Origin: Marasmius tenuissimus
Lineage: Eukaryota; Basidiomycota; Agaricomycetes; Agaricales; Marasmiaceae
Reading direction: 5' to 3'
Length of the DNA stretch: 64,000 bases
Assembly (NCBI GenBank): GCA_029532415.1
Contig: JAQOTA010000053.1
Coordinates: 2,914,001-2,978,000, forward strand
Under the pieces are notes generated by a model, which was given only the letters and a program-made list of their open reading frames with translations, was not told the origin of the DNA and did not search any database. Every line of letters begins with the position of its first letter. Positions within the stretch are counted from its first letter, which is position 1. Made by a program: the position numbers and the translations under genes. This document shows, one piece after another, positions 34,426 to 46,544 of the stretch.

Positions 34426-36405
34426 CTATCGGCTTTCGGCGAGCGGAGACGCAGATCGACCTCGTTTCATCTTTCTTCCAGTCGCATTGGGAACGTCGGA
34501 GCTCGGTGTCTGGTATGCATACGTGCTGTAAAGCGAATATCCTCTGGGAAGAGAAGCTGGGGGACCTTGATAACATACACCGTAGCCCTGGAACCCCGGC
34601 GGATTTCCTAGCCCATTCAATTCGTGTCGGTGGTCGGATATCGAGCTTGGTTCATATGGAAGGGGTAGGCTCCAGGTCGACACCGGTTGCGATCTGGGGA
34701 CTTCGGGCACATGCCACTCGCGTTCGGGGGATGGCCCCCTCGGATAAGGAAGAGGGGGAAATTGCTGTTGACGTTGCGGGTGATGTGGAAGGTAAACAGA
34801 ATGGGTTTCGTTCGCATATGACTGCTGCCTGTGTGGAGCGACGATCCTGGCTATGAATGGCCCTTCGTTGGGACCCTGGAAATAGGTATCTGCTCTGAAG
34901 TCTTGTTGGTGATGGGGGCCGAAATCTTCTGCGCCTCGCTCATTGAATGGGAGGTATTGTGGGGGTAACTCGCTTATTTCAGTTCGCGATCCAACAGTGT
35001 TCTCGTCCTCATCGTGTTGTCTAGACCGTTCCACGTAGCCGTTCTTTGGCTTCGTTCCCCTCGATCCTTTATTGGCTTTTCCGGGACCCCTTCGTCTAGG
35101 GGCCACGTCGTAGATGCACACCTGATCTTCCCTTGACCGACACTGGAAGCAAGATGGTCGATTACCGTCGCAACGTATTCTCCGCTCTGCGATCAAGAGA
35201 TGAATAGCGTGTCTAAGGAGACGGTGAATGTAAGGCACTTACTTCGACAGAAACCGCACGCTATCAAAGTCTTCTTGGTCTTGTTGGAAGGATTTGATTC
35301 GCTGATTGTCCGGGAACCTTCTGATGCGGAGTTGAAGGTGGACGGACCTCGTTCTACCTCCTCAAAACTTCGCATACTTCCTCTGTAAAGACTATTGTCT
35401 ATTTCGTCGTACGTCCGGATAATATCGCCTTGGTCTCGCGAGACGACAGGGTTCACAGACGAGCGGGGCCAATCCCTTCCAGGAGGACTCATTATATGTG
35501 TGAGATGATAGTCCTTGTACGAGCTATCCGGCGAATGCGACGACGAGGAGTCGTTGAACACCTGGGAATAAGGGCTGTCGGGAGAGACGGGCGATTGTAG
35601 CATAGAAGATGCTGGGAGACCTGTATGATGGCAAGCGGAGTTCGTTGAAGGAGGATGAAAGGAACCGTAAGTACAAACGAATCGCTTTTACGCCCTTGAT
35701 AGGATGGATTTGACATACCATTTGGCTGGCCGAAGCCCGTACCTGCTCCTATGCTATCTCTTCGACTCGGACCAGGGCCTGGACTACTTGGAATCGATAT
35801 CGCCGGATAGGCTGCAATCTGACCATGACTGTACGTGTTCCCCACTCCTTGTGCATAAAAGACCGGATCGCTGCGAATCGGCGGGCGCATTTCAATCGCA
35901 CTACTACCGCTCGAAGAGGTCGTCGCGAGGGGTTCATTGTTAGCGTAGTGCGACCTTAATGGCTGCTGGTGGTGATGCTGGAAGCCCGTTGACGACATCG
36001 TTGCGGCTGTTGGTGACGACGGCTGCTCCTGGCTAGCTTGAGAACCCGCAGAAGCCACCATCGAATGTCGATAAGACTGTTCAAGCGATGAGAACGAACT
36101 GAGTGGGAAGACAATCGAGGACTTGTTCGTCTGCCTACCTTATCAACGCCCGTCCCAGAGACGGTGTCAGGATACTGCACTTCGTTTTCATTGCCATCTT
36201 TGCTGTTTTCGTCCACAACAACATCGTCGCGGTCTTCGTCGGTTGAATAAAAGGTGGTTCGAGTGCCGCTGTCTCTCGACGTTCGACCTGATGAAGGACC
36301 GGTGTAGAGATGGGGAAGGAGGCTGGACGGCAGCGAGCTGTTGGGACCGACGTTGCTGGGGCTGGCAGCGTCAAAGGTGTGTTGGTCGTCGCCACCGACA
36401 GTCAT
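34426..36405 (-). CDS. Zn2Cys6 zinc-cluster transcription factor
   Basis: Four exons on minus (36405-36139, 36076-35719, 35620-35243, 35186-34426) give 587 aa. The zinc cluster has Cys330, Cys333, Cys340, Cys347, Cys350 and Cys358, with the basic stretch CRKRRIRCDGNRPSC between them and YDVAPRRRGPGKANKG after. The Lys335 codon is split by the third intron, so an unspliced read loses the motif. The first 320 residues are acidic then Ser/Gln/His-rich and disordered. The last 200 are Pro/Gln/Tyr-rich. I see no fungal-specific transcription factor (middle homology) domain. Probably a nuclear DNA-binding regulator; targets unknown. An in-frame ATG further upstream (36462) is possible, but the one at 36405 precedes the less biased frame. 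Confidence 0.88.
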
Positions 36406-37061
36406 GACGGAGGTATATCTTGGGCGGAAGAACACAAATAACCGACTGCTCTCTACACTCAAATAGTACCAGACACATAGGAGCGCTAGGGAGCGCTTTC
36501 TGCCTTGAGTTTACCAGGTTTCAGATCATCTCAGCTGCCGAGACACTACGCACAGGACAAGCCCAGACAGTAGCTGGTGCCCTGTACTCCTTTGCGAGAA
36601 AGCTGGATGCAGAGGCACTCAGCAGTCCTGATCTCCGGCTCTGGATGTTGGTGCCTCAGCTGGCTCTCTTGCCCCCTTGTGCTTGTTTCTCGCAGGGGCG
36701 CACTCTTGAGGTGTCCTCTTGATGCTGGTCATATGTTTATTTGATTTTCCAATTCACCCCTCTCCTTCGGCACTCTCTCCTTCCTTTTGGGTCAACTCAC
36801 TCGATCTCTCGAGTCTCCGCGGGTGGTCTTTTCGAAATTATCATCCGCGCAGCGCGTCTGGAGCGCGACGCGACGTTCGGGACTCAAGCTAGCAGGTAGG
36901 TAATTAATTCAGCTAGGTCGCGTTTATTATTCAACGATTGACGGAGAGACATAATAACTTGGACAACTAATCCGAACCATTGCTAACTGATGCAATCAAG
37001 AGAAGGTAACTTGACGTCCTTCCAAAGAGAAGTATAAACACGATCTGACATGTACTCTATA
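36406..37061. other. Intergenic between Zn2Cys6 gene and NUP53
   Basis: Upstream of the Zn2Cys6 start and downstream of NUP53. It contains a GC-rich patch (about 36848-36872) of GCGCG motifs. No gene seen. Confidence 0.5.
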
Positions 37062-38388
37062 TCACCATCCAAATATCATATCAGACACTTGTCCTACGAT
37101 CCCTTTGCCAGGCGTCGATTGCGACGGAGGCGGGGCTACCGGATTTACTCGACTAGGCTGAGGGGTTTTTGGTTGATCTCCCCCGCCACCCGGCGCTGTC
37201 CTGCGGAAGGCAGAGCTCGACGGCGCCAATTTCAGAGGGGTTCCAACTGTAGGTACACCCACGGGAGAAGTACTTGGTGGTGCTATTTCGTCGACTTGCA
37301 TTGCGTTTGATGAGCTGGACGAGTCTGGCAGTTGACCTGAATAACCCGTCCTCAAAACTGGCTGGCCAAGGATAGCTTCAGCCTGAGCAGGGTCCTAGAA
37401 GGAGGTCAGGTGAGGTGTTTGTAATGCTACTTGGAACCAAGAATGACATACCGCCCATTTCGCACCAACCATCCAGCTTCCACCTAGTATCTCTCCATTT
37501 TTACGAACGGCCCGCATGGCGTCTCCAGCATCGTTATATCCTATCCTGAAGCAGTTCATAATCTCGCTATTGGATTCCGCATCGGTGCTTTCTCCAAGAG
37601 ATTTGAAATATTCAACAGTGACGCTGTACTTGTCAGGAGGATACCCGAAAACGACAACATAAAGCGGAGAAGACGTTTGCTGATTGAGTGGGGTTGCTGG
37701 TGTACGTGAGCGTCTGAAGAACGGTGAATCAACATTCTGAGAAAGTATAGACAGGTCAGCGTGCATAGGGCAAGGAGATTGAAAAATGTTTACTCTTGGC
37801 TGTGTCCTCGCAGTCAAAGAGTTGAAGTGCACTTCGTTGGGTATATCATTCACGGAAGACGTGGGAGGTGCATCTTCATCGGGTAAAGCCTGTCTCTGTC
37901 GACTCCTGTAGATGGCCGTCAAAACAGAGTCCCCCGTGGAAGAAGGTATGCGGCGTACCTGGTGCTCTCGAACATCGAATCCATACCAAATTCTGACGTA
38001 GAACCTCTGAGAAGAGAGTGATTCATCTTAGCTTTCGTCGGAACAACCGGGACTTCGTCAACGCGCTGATTTCCTTGAGGTGATGCCTAAACAGGTTCAG
38101 CCCGCGTCAAGCCACCGCAGATATTAGTACGAACATTTGCCTGTGAGGCGGACTAGAGACAATAAGTCAGATCATTCGCGACCTGATAAGAGGAGACTAT
38201 GGGCGTACCATGAGATAGCCAGGCTGGTAATGGCTTCTCGACTGAGATAACGAATCCCCGAACGACGACGCGCCTAATGACCCTCCTAACGATCCTCCTG
38301 CATTGGTGCTGCCCCAGGCGTTGAGATTGGCGTTGTGAGAGCTGGTCGAGGACGACATTCCAGCCACTGAGAACGTTGAGTTGTGCAT
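37062..38388 (-). CDS. NUP53: Nucleoporin NUP53/Nup35 homolog
   Basis: Six exons on minus (38388-38209, 38152-38135, 38086-37959, 37905-37794, 37736-37452, 37394-37062) give 351 aa. The second exon is an 18-nt microexon (SASQAN). The Nup35-type RRM covers roughly 145-240: VVVFGYPPDKYSVTVEYFKS, NCFRIGYNDAGDAMRAVRKNG, GGSWMVGAKWA. This domain dimerises and links inner-ring nucleoporins to the pore membrane. The C-terminus, GIVGQVSDMIFGW, is the amphipathic membrane-binding helix with the terminal FGW seen in yeast Nup53. The N-terminal 100 residues are Ser/Asn/Gly-rich. The start is the first ATG after an in-frame stop; a CAC-repeat sits 20 nt upstream of it. Confidence 0.93.
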
Positions 38389-39969
38389 TTTAGTGGCAGC
38401 GAGGACCGTGGTGGTGGTGGTGGTGGTGGTGGTGAGCGACTTAGAGGGAGGAATTTGCCTTTGTTAGCACTGGAACTTCACGTGGTGGGCGCGGGCATTG
38501 ACGCCGTTAGCACCGTCACCTCCCCGAGTCTCGCACGGTAGGCTTCAACTCGTACTCTCAGCATCACTGGCGTTTGGCGTCACTAAAGGCACTTTGGTTC
38601 CATACAAATTCTAGATTGCTCATTGTATGCAGAAGAATGATTTATCCAATGCACCGGTTCAAGCCTATCATCGGACGACGATGGAAGACACTCGACGTAC
38701 AGGAGCCCTATTCAAGTTGAAGGCCATTGAAGGCTCTATCACAGTGCGGGGCACTTGGCGTTCATCCAATCTATCACCTTTCGAGTCGGACCGATATCAT
38801 AGGCAGGCTTCTCGAAAACTCAATCACGTCGTATCTCCCTAGGTCACCATTCAACGCGAGATTTACGGAGAAAGACATTCAACTGGATCTCTCCTGGAGT
38901 TCCGACGTCGATCCATGCTTCCGCTGACCTCCCGATTACCTTCCAGGCATCCATATTTGATTTCGAAACTTGATCTATACCTTCCTTTGTAACTTTTTTC
39001 CCTCCAGATCGCTGACAACCCCGACCATAGCCATACTTATGACTGTTCATCCGCGAGGAACACTGGACAGTAGGGAGGTCATTGGCATGCCACGTACGCG
39101 GACTCAACGGGCAAACTGCATCCTTCAGGTCCTCAGTAAAGTTCGTAAACGTCCTCTTTTTCCTTCGTTTTTGTCCAGTTTAACTAAAGACGGTGGTGGA
39201 TTTCATATGGCTATGCTAGCACTTTCTCTAGGTTCTCTGGGACCACAGACCCTCCATCATGCTGTAGCTGAGAGCTTCCGAGAGCTAGTGTCAAGCATCC
39301 TGGAGCTCTTTCGATGGGGATCTGATACTACCGCCACTACTCCGAACGTTATGGACCGCTCAAGAAAGGCGGGGTAAAGCTCGGTCGCATAACCGATTCA
39401 CTATTCACCTGGAGATTTTTCGGCTCTCATGGTACCGGAGGCACTTGCAGGTATTCGCCCAAAGTGATAACATGATGTCGCTACAAACCGTGTTTGATAG
39501 TGGTCGACTTGTGTCGCCTCTATGGCGCGTCATCGGCTGTACGGCTGGCACGGATGATGTTCTCTGCGTTCGCCTCCGCTTCGGAATATCTTATCTGCAT
39601 TGGGACACCATACTTCCGTTCCTATTCTTATACTCCGGCTTCCTCAGTTATTTCTGGACGCAGATACCACCCCACGCGTTCTTTGGCGGTGTTCGCGTTG
39701 GTTTACTAGTATTCTATTGAAGTACGTACCGTGTCAGTCCCGTGAATGCTGTTGTCTTATCGGTTTAGATTTTATCAGATAACCAGATATGCCTTGTTGG
39801 GCCACTCTCTAGCCTGGCTGATGCATCTGAAGGGAGTATGTATAGGAAATCCAGCATCCTGGCTCTATGAACGAGACCGTGCGACAATGAGGGCACCCGA
39901 TCCTACTTAAGCTTAATATCACTCCAGCTCTCTGCGTCAGGCTCACAACTGAACCCCTGCGCTCACTCG
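38389..39969. other. Divergent promoter region, no supported gene
   Basis: 1.6 kb between NUP53 and the ferric reductase, transcribed away from each other. It holds the trinucleotide repeat at 38408-38434. Plus-strand frames around 38627-39377 and 39445-39782 were examined and match no family. Confidence 0.45.
38408..38434. repeat. Microsatellite (GTG)9 / (CAC)9
   Basis: Nine perfect GTG units on plus, that is (CAC)n in the NUP53 sense strand, ending 20 nt before its ATG and therefore probably in the 5' UTR. Confidence 0.95.
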
Positions 39970-42475
39970 ATGTCCTCTTCCGCACCAGATATGCTTGTTT
40001 TTGGCGGCGACAACTCTGTTCTCGCCTCCAAACCCAATCCCGACAAGACGATCCGGATTATACGAACGGACGAGTACCCAAAGCAGCTTTGCTACTTCCT
40101 CATCTCCTTTATCTGCCTCGTCTCCCTTTGTCAGTTCGCAACTTGGGCTATCAGGAAAACGTGCCGGGGCAGAAGCTCTCTGGGAGTCGATAACGAGAAA
40201 ACAACTCCATCCTCTTCCAACACAGCCGTACAATGGAGACGATTGCCTTCCGCTGTCATGAATCTCTACCGAATTGTGGTCTTTCGTCACACCGTTATCA
40301 TAGGATCATACAGCCTCAACTTGGCGGAACTAGCATTGACGTGCATGTATATCATCGCGCTCTTCACTTGGACTTTCGTCAACAGTGCGAGATGTTCGTT
40401 GCGGCATCCCTATTCATCAACTTAACGTACCCTGTTTACAGCAACTACTATCGCAGGCAAGGCGCTAGAAAAGACTTACTGGAATAATCGCGCCGGGGCT
40501 CTGGTTGCCAGTCAGCTTCCGTTTGTTACGGCTCTTGGAACGAAGAACAATGTGATTTCCCGTAGGTCTCCTCAACTATCATCTAGTAGTCTTCGATCTC
40601 ACACCTGTCTCCAGTAATCACTGGTGTCAGCTTTGAGAAGGTACGCTTACCTCATTTCTCGTGCATGTGGTGATGAGCTGAGCGAACGGCCAGCTAAACA
40701 CCCTTCATCGGATGGTTGCACGGGTAGTCTTTGTCTTGCTATGTGTGCACGCAGGCTCCAGGGTACGTCCTTTTATCAAGTCCTTGACGTTGTCTTGACC
40801 ATTCCTGCCAGATCGAGATGGGGTCGGTTTCATTTCATTCTTTTTGGTAATTCACCTGACGGCTGTTTACAACAGGTTATCTGAATTCATAGAAGAGGAC
40901 TGGCTGCATATGGGAATGACAGCCGGCTCTGCCTTCGTGATCCTTTGCATTGTGTCTCTGCGCCCAATCAGAACGAAGTCATATGAACTCTTCTACTATA
41001 CCCATCTTGTGCTGGTCCTGTACGTCAGTCCCAACATTCTTTTGTGGCGTAGCTGACCGCGTTCCAGTCTCCTTCTAGTCGGCGCGTACTACCACACTCA
41101 CGAATTCGGGTGAGCCACGTTCGTAGTCATTTGAAGTGTCTGGACTTACTTTTGCTTGCAATCCAGGTTTCATAAACACGTCTGGCCATCCTTCGTGATC
41201 TGGGGTTTGGACCGGTTGATACGAGTACTTCGCCTGCTTGTCTACAACCATTCCTACTTTGGCTTCGGAAGAAGTGCCGAAAACCTAGATGCCAGCGTTG
41301 AGCTTTTGTCCCCGAAGCTTGTCCGACTCACTTTGAAGCGGCCGCCACATTTCCATTGGTCCCCAGGTCAGACGGCGTTCCTCATCATACCTGGCGTCTC
41401 CACGCTCCCATTTGAGGCGCACCCATTCACCATCGCCAGCTTTGATTCTGGATTATCGAAGAGAGAGATAGTTGCGAACCCTCAAACACCATCCGAAGGC
41501 CCGGAAGAAAACAAGGTCGTAGCCGCCACAGAATCGTTCTGGAAAGAGCTCGTCTTTCTGGTGAACGTACAGGAGGGATTCACGAAACGCCTCGCCGAAC
41601 GAGCCGCCAAGGGTGGTAACGTTAAGGTATATGTCGATGGCCCGTACGGAGTGTCCCCCGATGTGACATCGTATGACACGTCCGTCTTCGTTGCCGGTAA
41701 GCAAGCCACCGACCTTCGTATAACTCCCGTCTAACGTCCGGATTTAGGTGGTTCCGGGGTTTCTTTCACTCTGCCGCTGCTGCTGAACACTATTGAGTCC
41801 GCACCACTCTCATCTATATTCTCATTGTCTCTGATTCATGTTAACATAGGGAAGTCTGTCGAGGGAAGAGCCACTGTCAACGAGCTGCTTTCTTATGGTG
41901 TATTCGTAGCGCAGGTCAGTGGGCAGGTCATTTTCACGAAGAATTTTCTGACCCGTACGATTATAACTAGATGACATCCAGTGGATAAGCGAAGCTTTGT
42001 GCAATGCTCTCCAACTGGCACCGCAGTCTCTTGAGATCACGATCGACATCTTTATCACACGTCCTAATTCAGACATCGCCGTGTCCAACCTCAACTACGC
42101 AAGTGGTTCCAATAGTCCCGACGAGATTACGCCATCTTCATCGAAGAGGGACCTGGCGAAGGAGCTGGCAACTTCGACTTTCAGTCTCCTCAGTCAAAGC
42201 GGCGTGAGAATCTCTAACGGCCGGCCCGATTTATTTACCTACCTCCAAGAGGTGGGCGAAATGACTCGGAATGGACATATGAATGTCAGCGGTGAGTATT
42301 GTGGTGTTCCTCCGCGTGGGTTCCTCAGGAGCTGATGGCTTTCCTAGTCTGTGGATCACAGTCTATTGCTAATGCAGTCCGGGGGGCTTTATCTTTCTCG
42401 GTGGTGGGCCCCCGCAAAGTTCTTAAGGGCGGAGCAACTGTGACTTTACATGTGGAGACGTATGGGTATGCTTGA
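39970..42475 (+). CDS. Ferric/cupric reductase, FRE family (transmembrane, FAD and NADPH domains)
   Basis: A multi-exon plus gene from ATG 39970 to stop 42475. The N-terminal segment contains TM helices (CYFLISFICLVSLCQFATWA). The ferric-reductase TM core has LPFVTALGTKNNVISLITGV, then LHRMVARVVFVLLCVHAG, where two His about 14 residues apart suit heme binding. YYTHLVLVL and AYYHTHEFG add a further pair. The cytosolic half has PFEAHPFTIASF (FAD-binding HPFT motif), VYVDGPYGV, then a GGSGVSFTLPLLL NADPH loop, and VCGSQSIANAVR near the end, closing with TLHVETYGYA. It moves electrons from NADPH across the plasma membrane to reduce Fe3+/Cu2+. Intron boundaries were checked at several joins; the exact exon list is not complete. 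The 574-bp foldback lies about 380 bp after its stop. Confidence 0.9.
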
Positions 42476-43825
42476 ATCGCCCTGTGCGCCATCCTAATGC
42501 TCCCACGTCTCTTCATACTCATGTACAGTAACACTCAAGCCGTTGGGGTCCAGAGGCGGCGACCACTATGCACTACTTATGGAATAACGAGTATCAGGTG
42601 CCATACACGACTGGCTGAACGATCCAACGGGCTTAATGTCCTTCTGTGGACCGTACCAGTCGTCCTCTGTGACCGATCGAGATCAACTCTGGCTAAAAGG
42701 CTGATAGGCAAAAAGCCATGAATTCAAGTAAGTAAACTTGAGTCATTGGATAATGGAATGAATTGTATGATTGTCTTGATGACCTATCATGGTCAAAGCG
42801 ATTCCTTACGGGAAGCAGCTTGGGTCGTGGAGAAAGCCATCCTGAGTCCTCACAATTCACAGGCCGCAAGGCTGAATTTAACGAGCGTAAAAGTAATCTG
42901 GGAAATTCCGTGTGAATTCAGTACATTTACGGCCTCTAAAAAAGAGCTGCTTTACGCCGGGGAATTTCCTCGTTAAGTACATACTTTCCCAAATGGGAAA
43001 CTGAAGATTTCCCGTCCGAAAAAGTGGCTGGGAACTTCCCACATTCACGGAGGGAAACCTACTACTTTTACGCAAAAAAAAACTCATTACCCGAAGAACG
43101 GGCGATGAGAGGGCAGAGCTCATAATTGAGCTTGAAGTGTGTTCTGGCCTCTTATATGGGTTACTATGAGCTCTCCCCTCTCATCGCCCGTTCTTCGGGT
43201 AATGAGTTTTTTTTTGCGTAAAAGTAGTAGGTTTCCCTCCGTGAATGTGGGAAGTTCCCAGCCACTTTTTCGGACGGGAAATCTTCAGTTTCCCATTTGG
43301 GAAAGTATGTACTTAACGAGGAAATTCCCCAGCGTAAAGCAGCTCTTTTTTAGAGGCCGTAAATGTACTGAATTCACACGGAATTTCCCAGATTACTTTT
43401 ACGCTCGTTAAATTCAGCCTTGCGGCTTGTGATTGCGGGTTTATCGGAGATCGAGACTGGTGTATTGCCGCAAAAAGCCGGCCACGTGAGAGGTGCCTTT
43501 AGCACCTTCGGAATCGTTGATTGCCCAGCTCTCGCTCAACATCGACACCCCAGTACCTTACTCTCGTCAAGCCAGCCATTCTCCCTTGTACACCATTGTG
43601 GTTGTTAGAATTCTAAGCGCCGCTCGGAACCTCATTGCTGCGGAGCGAACTTGCGAGAGCCCACGTAACACGAATGACACACTAGTCCGATCCAACCTCA
43701 CTGTCGTGTGCTGGAAATATACTTCGGGAAGGATCCGCTACGCTCCCTAGTATTTATAGTGAAGCAGAAAAGTCATATGGGAATATTGCAGACAGGCCAG
43801 TCCTCGTGTAGCCTACCCCTCTCTC
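42476..43825. other. Intergenic, contains the large foldback
   Basis: Between the ferric reductase and the DHA1 MFS gene. Outside the foldback the flanks (42476-42857 and 43432-43825) contain only short frames with no family match. Confidence 0.6.
42858..43431. repeat. Large near-perfect foldback element, two 266-bp arms
   Basis: Left arm 42858-43123 and right arm 43166-43431 are reverse complements with very few mismatches, around a 42-bp spacer. Both arms have a nine-base A or T run in matching places. The outer ends are CACAGGCCGCAAGGCTG on the left and, reverse-complemented, CACAAGCCGCAAGGCTG on the right. ATT directly flanks both ends, a possible 3-bp target duplication. Smaller palindromes such as TTTCCCAAATGGGAAA lie within the arms. 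Open frames in the arms mirror each other (79 of 81 residues) and are by-products of the repeat. This is consistent with a foldback/MITE-type element or a palindromic duplication. Confidence 0.95.
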
Positions 43826-46140
43826 ATGCCATCCACCACACCAGAGAATGGTGCCCACGAATACGATCACAGTCAAGACTCCGAAAACTCGAAAGCAGCC
43901 GCTGGTCGTGGTCACGCCAAGGAGGAAGGAACGAGGGACTCGGAGCGGAAACATGACTCGATGACCTCATCTGACGAACAAGAAGTACTGGTAGTAGATT
44001 GGGATGGTCCTGATGATCCAGAAAACCCGAAAAAGTGCGTTTGATAGTGTTTCGTCGAGTAAAGTTCAGAAGGTTTCTCACTCGAATTTGCTCCACAGTT
44101 GGACGTACAAGCGGAAGTGGGCCGCCACAGCTATTGTGTCCCTGTTCACATTCATCAGCCCGGTATCTTCATCTATGATTGCGCCCGCCTCATCCAGAGT
44201 TGCCGAAGAGTTTGGCATCACGAGTACGGTAATGATTGCTATGACCACTTCCATCTTCATCCTGGCCTATGGTGTGTCCGATTCTAATTCATCTTCCGCT
44301 CTTTACCCATTGAAATTGAATACCCGGTCTCCAGCCATTGGCCCACTATTCTTGGGTCCACTTAGTGAGATCTACGGTCGTTCTCGCATCGTGCAAGGCG
44401 CGAATCTATTCTACTTGGGTTTGTAGCCTTTAAATCTCCCCGGACGCGCGTCTGAAAGCCCTTCATAGTGTGGAATCTATCATGTGGCTTCGCACAGAGC
44501 GAAGCACAGCTCATTGCGTTCCGATTCTTGTCTGGTCTGGGTGGTAGCGCCCCTTTAGCTGTGAGCTTTTCCCTTCCTTGCTAGAAGGGCACCCGTCTGA
44601 CCAGGAACCGTGCAAGATTGGCGGGGGTGTACTGGGAGATACTTGGGCAGCTGAGGAGAGGGGAAAGGCAATTGCCGTGTACTCTCTCGCCCCGCTGATG
44701 GGACCCGTAGTTGGGCCTATCGCTGGAGCTTGGTGAGCCACTGTTTTCGGGCGTGTAACCGACCAGAGCTTGACGCGTTAGGTTTCAGGATTGCCCAACT
44801 TTCTGACTGGAGATGGGTGGTCAGTGGCGATTCTTCTGGACCGTGAGTGACTTTACTGACATCAAATCAATAGTTCTGGTCGACCTCCATCGTAGATGCA
44901 GCTATTCAGATTGCCGGACTGTTTTATCTGAAAGAGAGTATGTTACTCGTCTAGCTCCTTCTGCACATACCATAAACTTCATTTTTGCACTTTCAGCATA
45001 TGCACCAGTCCTCCTAGAACGTAAAGCAGAACGCATCCGGAAGACCCTCAATTCCGATTCGGAGAAGGGCCATGTTAAGAAAGTCCGTACCATTTACGAC
45101 GGGGAGCATCGAAGGTGGGACTGTGAATTCATCAGTTATGATAAAACTATCCTCACACTTGTGCGTCACCTAGGTGGAGGGCGATATTTGCGAAAGCCAT
45201 GACGCGGCCCTTCGCTCTTTTTGCTCGTGAACCCATCGCACAGGTCATTGGCCTCTACATGGCTTACATCTATGGAATTTTCTACCGTACGTGGCGCGGC
45301 AATTGCCGAGACCCAGATGGCTGACTGTTGCCACAGTTTTCTTGACCACTCTTCCCGACATATTTGGGAGGATATACCAACAAAAACCTGGAATTGCAGG
45401 TATAAACTACCTCGCTTTAGGTATTGGCTTGACAGGAGCTTCACAACTCAATGCCCGCACTATGGACAAGATATACATCAGGTTGAAGAACAGAAACGGC
45501 GGCGTTGGTAGGCCGGAGTTCCGTGTTCGTAAGTGGTCGTTCCTACTACTGTGTTCAAGGAGCCCGCAACTCAAGTTTGTGAAGCCTCCATGATCATCGG
45601 GTCTTTGTTCTTGCCCATCGGGCTTTTCCTCGCTGGGTGGGCTGCAGAAGCGGAGCTCCATTGGGTTGTGGTCGATATTGTGAGTGCTTCGTGCTGCTCT
45701 TCCCGGAAATGAGCTCACTACGTCTATCCAGGGCCTTGTTTTTATTGGTGCTGGGGTGATATTGAATTTCCAAGCAATGCAAACCTACGTCGTAGACTGT
45801 TTTACCCTCCACGCAGCCTCAGGTACGATTTTCCCTATACAGGTCTGAATACATCTGACAGTTCAACTCACGTAGCGATGGCCGCCGTTTCTTGTTTGCG
45901 ATCCCTCGCCGGTTTCGGTTTCCCGCTCTTTGCTCCAGCGATGTACGATGCATTAGGGTATGGGATTGGTGCCACTATCCTCGGAACTATTAGCATAGTC
46001 ATAGGATGGCCAGCGTAAGTGGCTCTTTTGCTTGCGATGATTCGAAATGACTGATGTATGTTTGTGCAATATGCAGGCCGCTCGTGTTTTGGAAGTACGG
46101 AGAAGCAATCCGCAAGAGAAGCAAGTACGCCTCGGAATGA
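43826..46140 (+). CDS. MFS transporter, DHA1 drug/polyamine-type
   Basis: A multi-exon plus gene; stop TGA at 46138-46140. The hydrophilic, acidic N-terminus ends in VDWDGPDDPENPKK-W, a hallmark of fungal DHA1/DHA2 exporters. Then follow AIVSLFTFISPVSSSMIAPA, FILAYAIGPLFLGPLSEIYG (conserved motif A region), FRFLSGLGGSAPLAIGGG (TM4-5 region), YSLAPLMGPVVGPIAGAW and SDWRWVFW. The second half begins with MTRPFALFAREP and ends YGEAIRKRSKYASE. These proteins export small toxic molecules or polyamines with protons at the plasma membrane; the substrate is unknown. The foldback lies about 395 bp upstream of its start codon and may be in its promoter. Frame appears intact across the joins I checked. 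Confidence 0.88.
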
Positions 46141-46544
46141 AGCGCACGAAAATAGACTTGAATGGACTTGAATGGACATCACGAGCTGTACGAGTCGCAC
46201 GATACATCATAGATTACCAGAGCAATATCAGAGGACCTTTATGAATACATAGATTCTTTACCAACTTGAGGCAAAGTAGCCACAGGCGAGCGCTCTGACC
46301 TGTGAGCTCAGTTATCACGTGGAAACGGTACATGGGTCGTCCAATTTCCGGTTGCGTGAGGTCACTCAACAGCAAGGCCGAGTCTCAGTCTTGTTCTACT
46401 ACTCCCACATCAGTCAACAAAGGAGCGCTCGCCTCAAGCATCCTTCTGACGTTACCTGTCTCTTCACTATCGAACACCGATACAGAACTTGCAGCGTTTT
46501 AACGCGTCTCTACTCAACAAACCTTTCCTTTCCACCGTGTCATC
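46141..46544. other. Intergenic, PEX19 promoter region
   Basis: A short gap of about 400 bp between the MFS stop and the PEX19 start; pyrimidine-rich just before the ATG. No gene seen. Confidence 0.5.

Noticed and set aside
38627..39377. Plus-strand frames between NUP53 and the ferric reductase
   Set aside because: Frames break often, no splice chain gives a recognisable protein, and the region looks like a divergent promoter or decayed DNA.
42878..43411. Two near-identical open frames, 42878-43123 minus and 43139-43411 plus
   Set aside because: They are mirror images created by the inverted repeat arms, with no start context, no family resemblance and low-complexity repeats of F, R and P.
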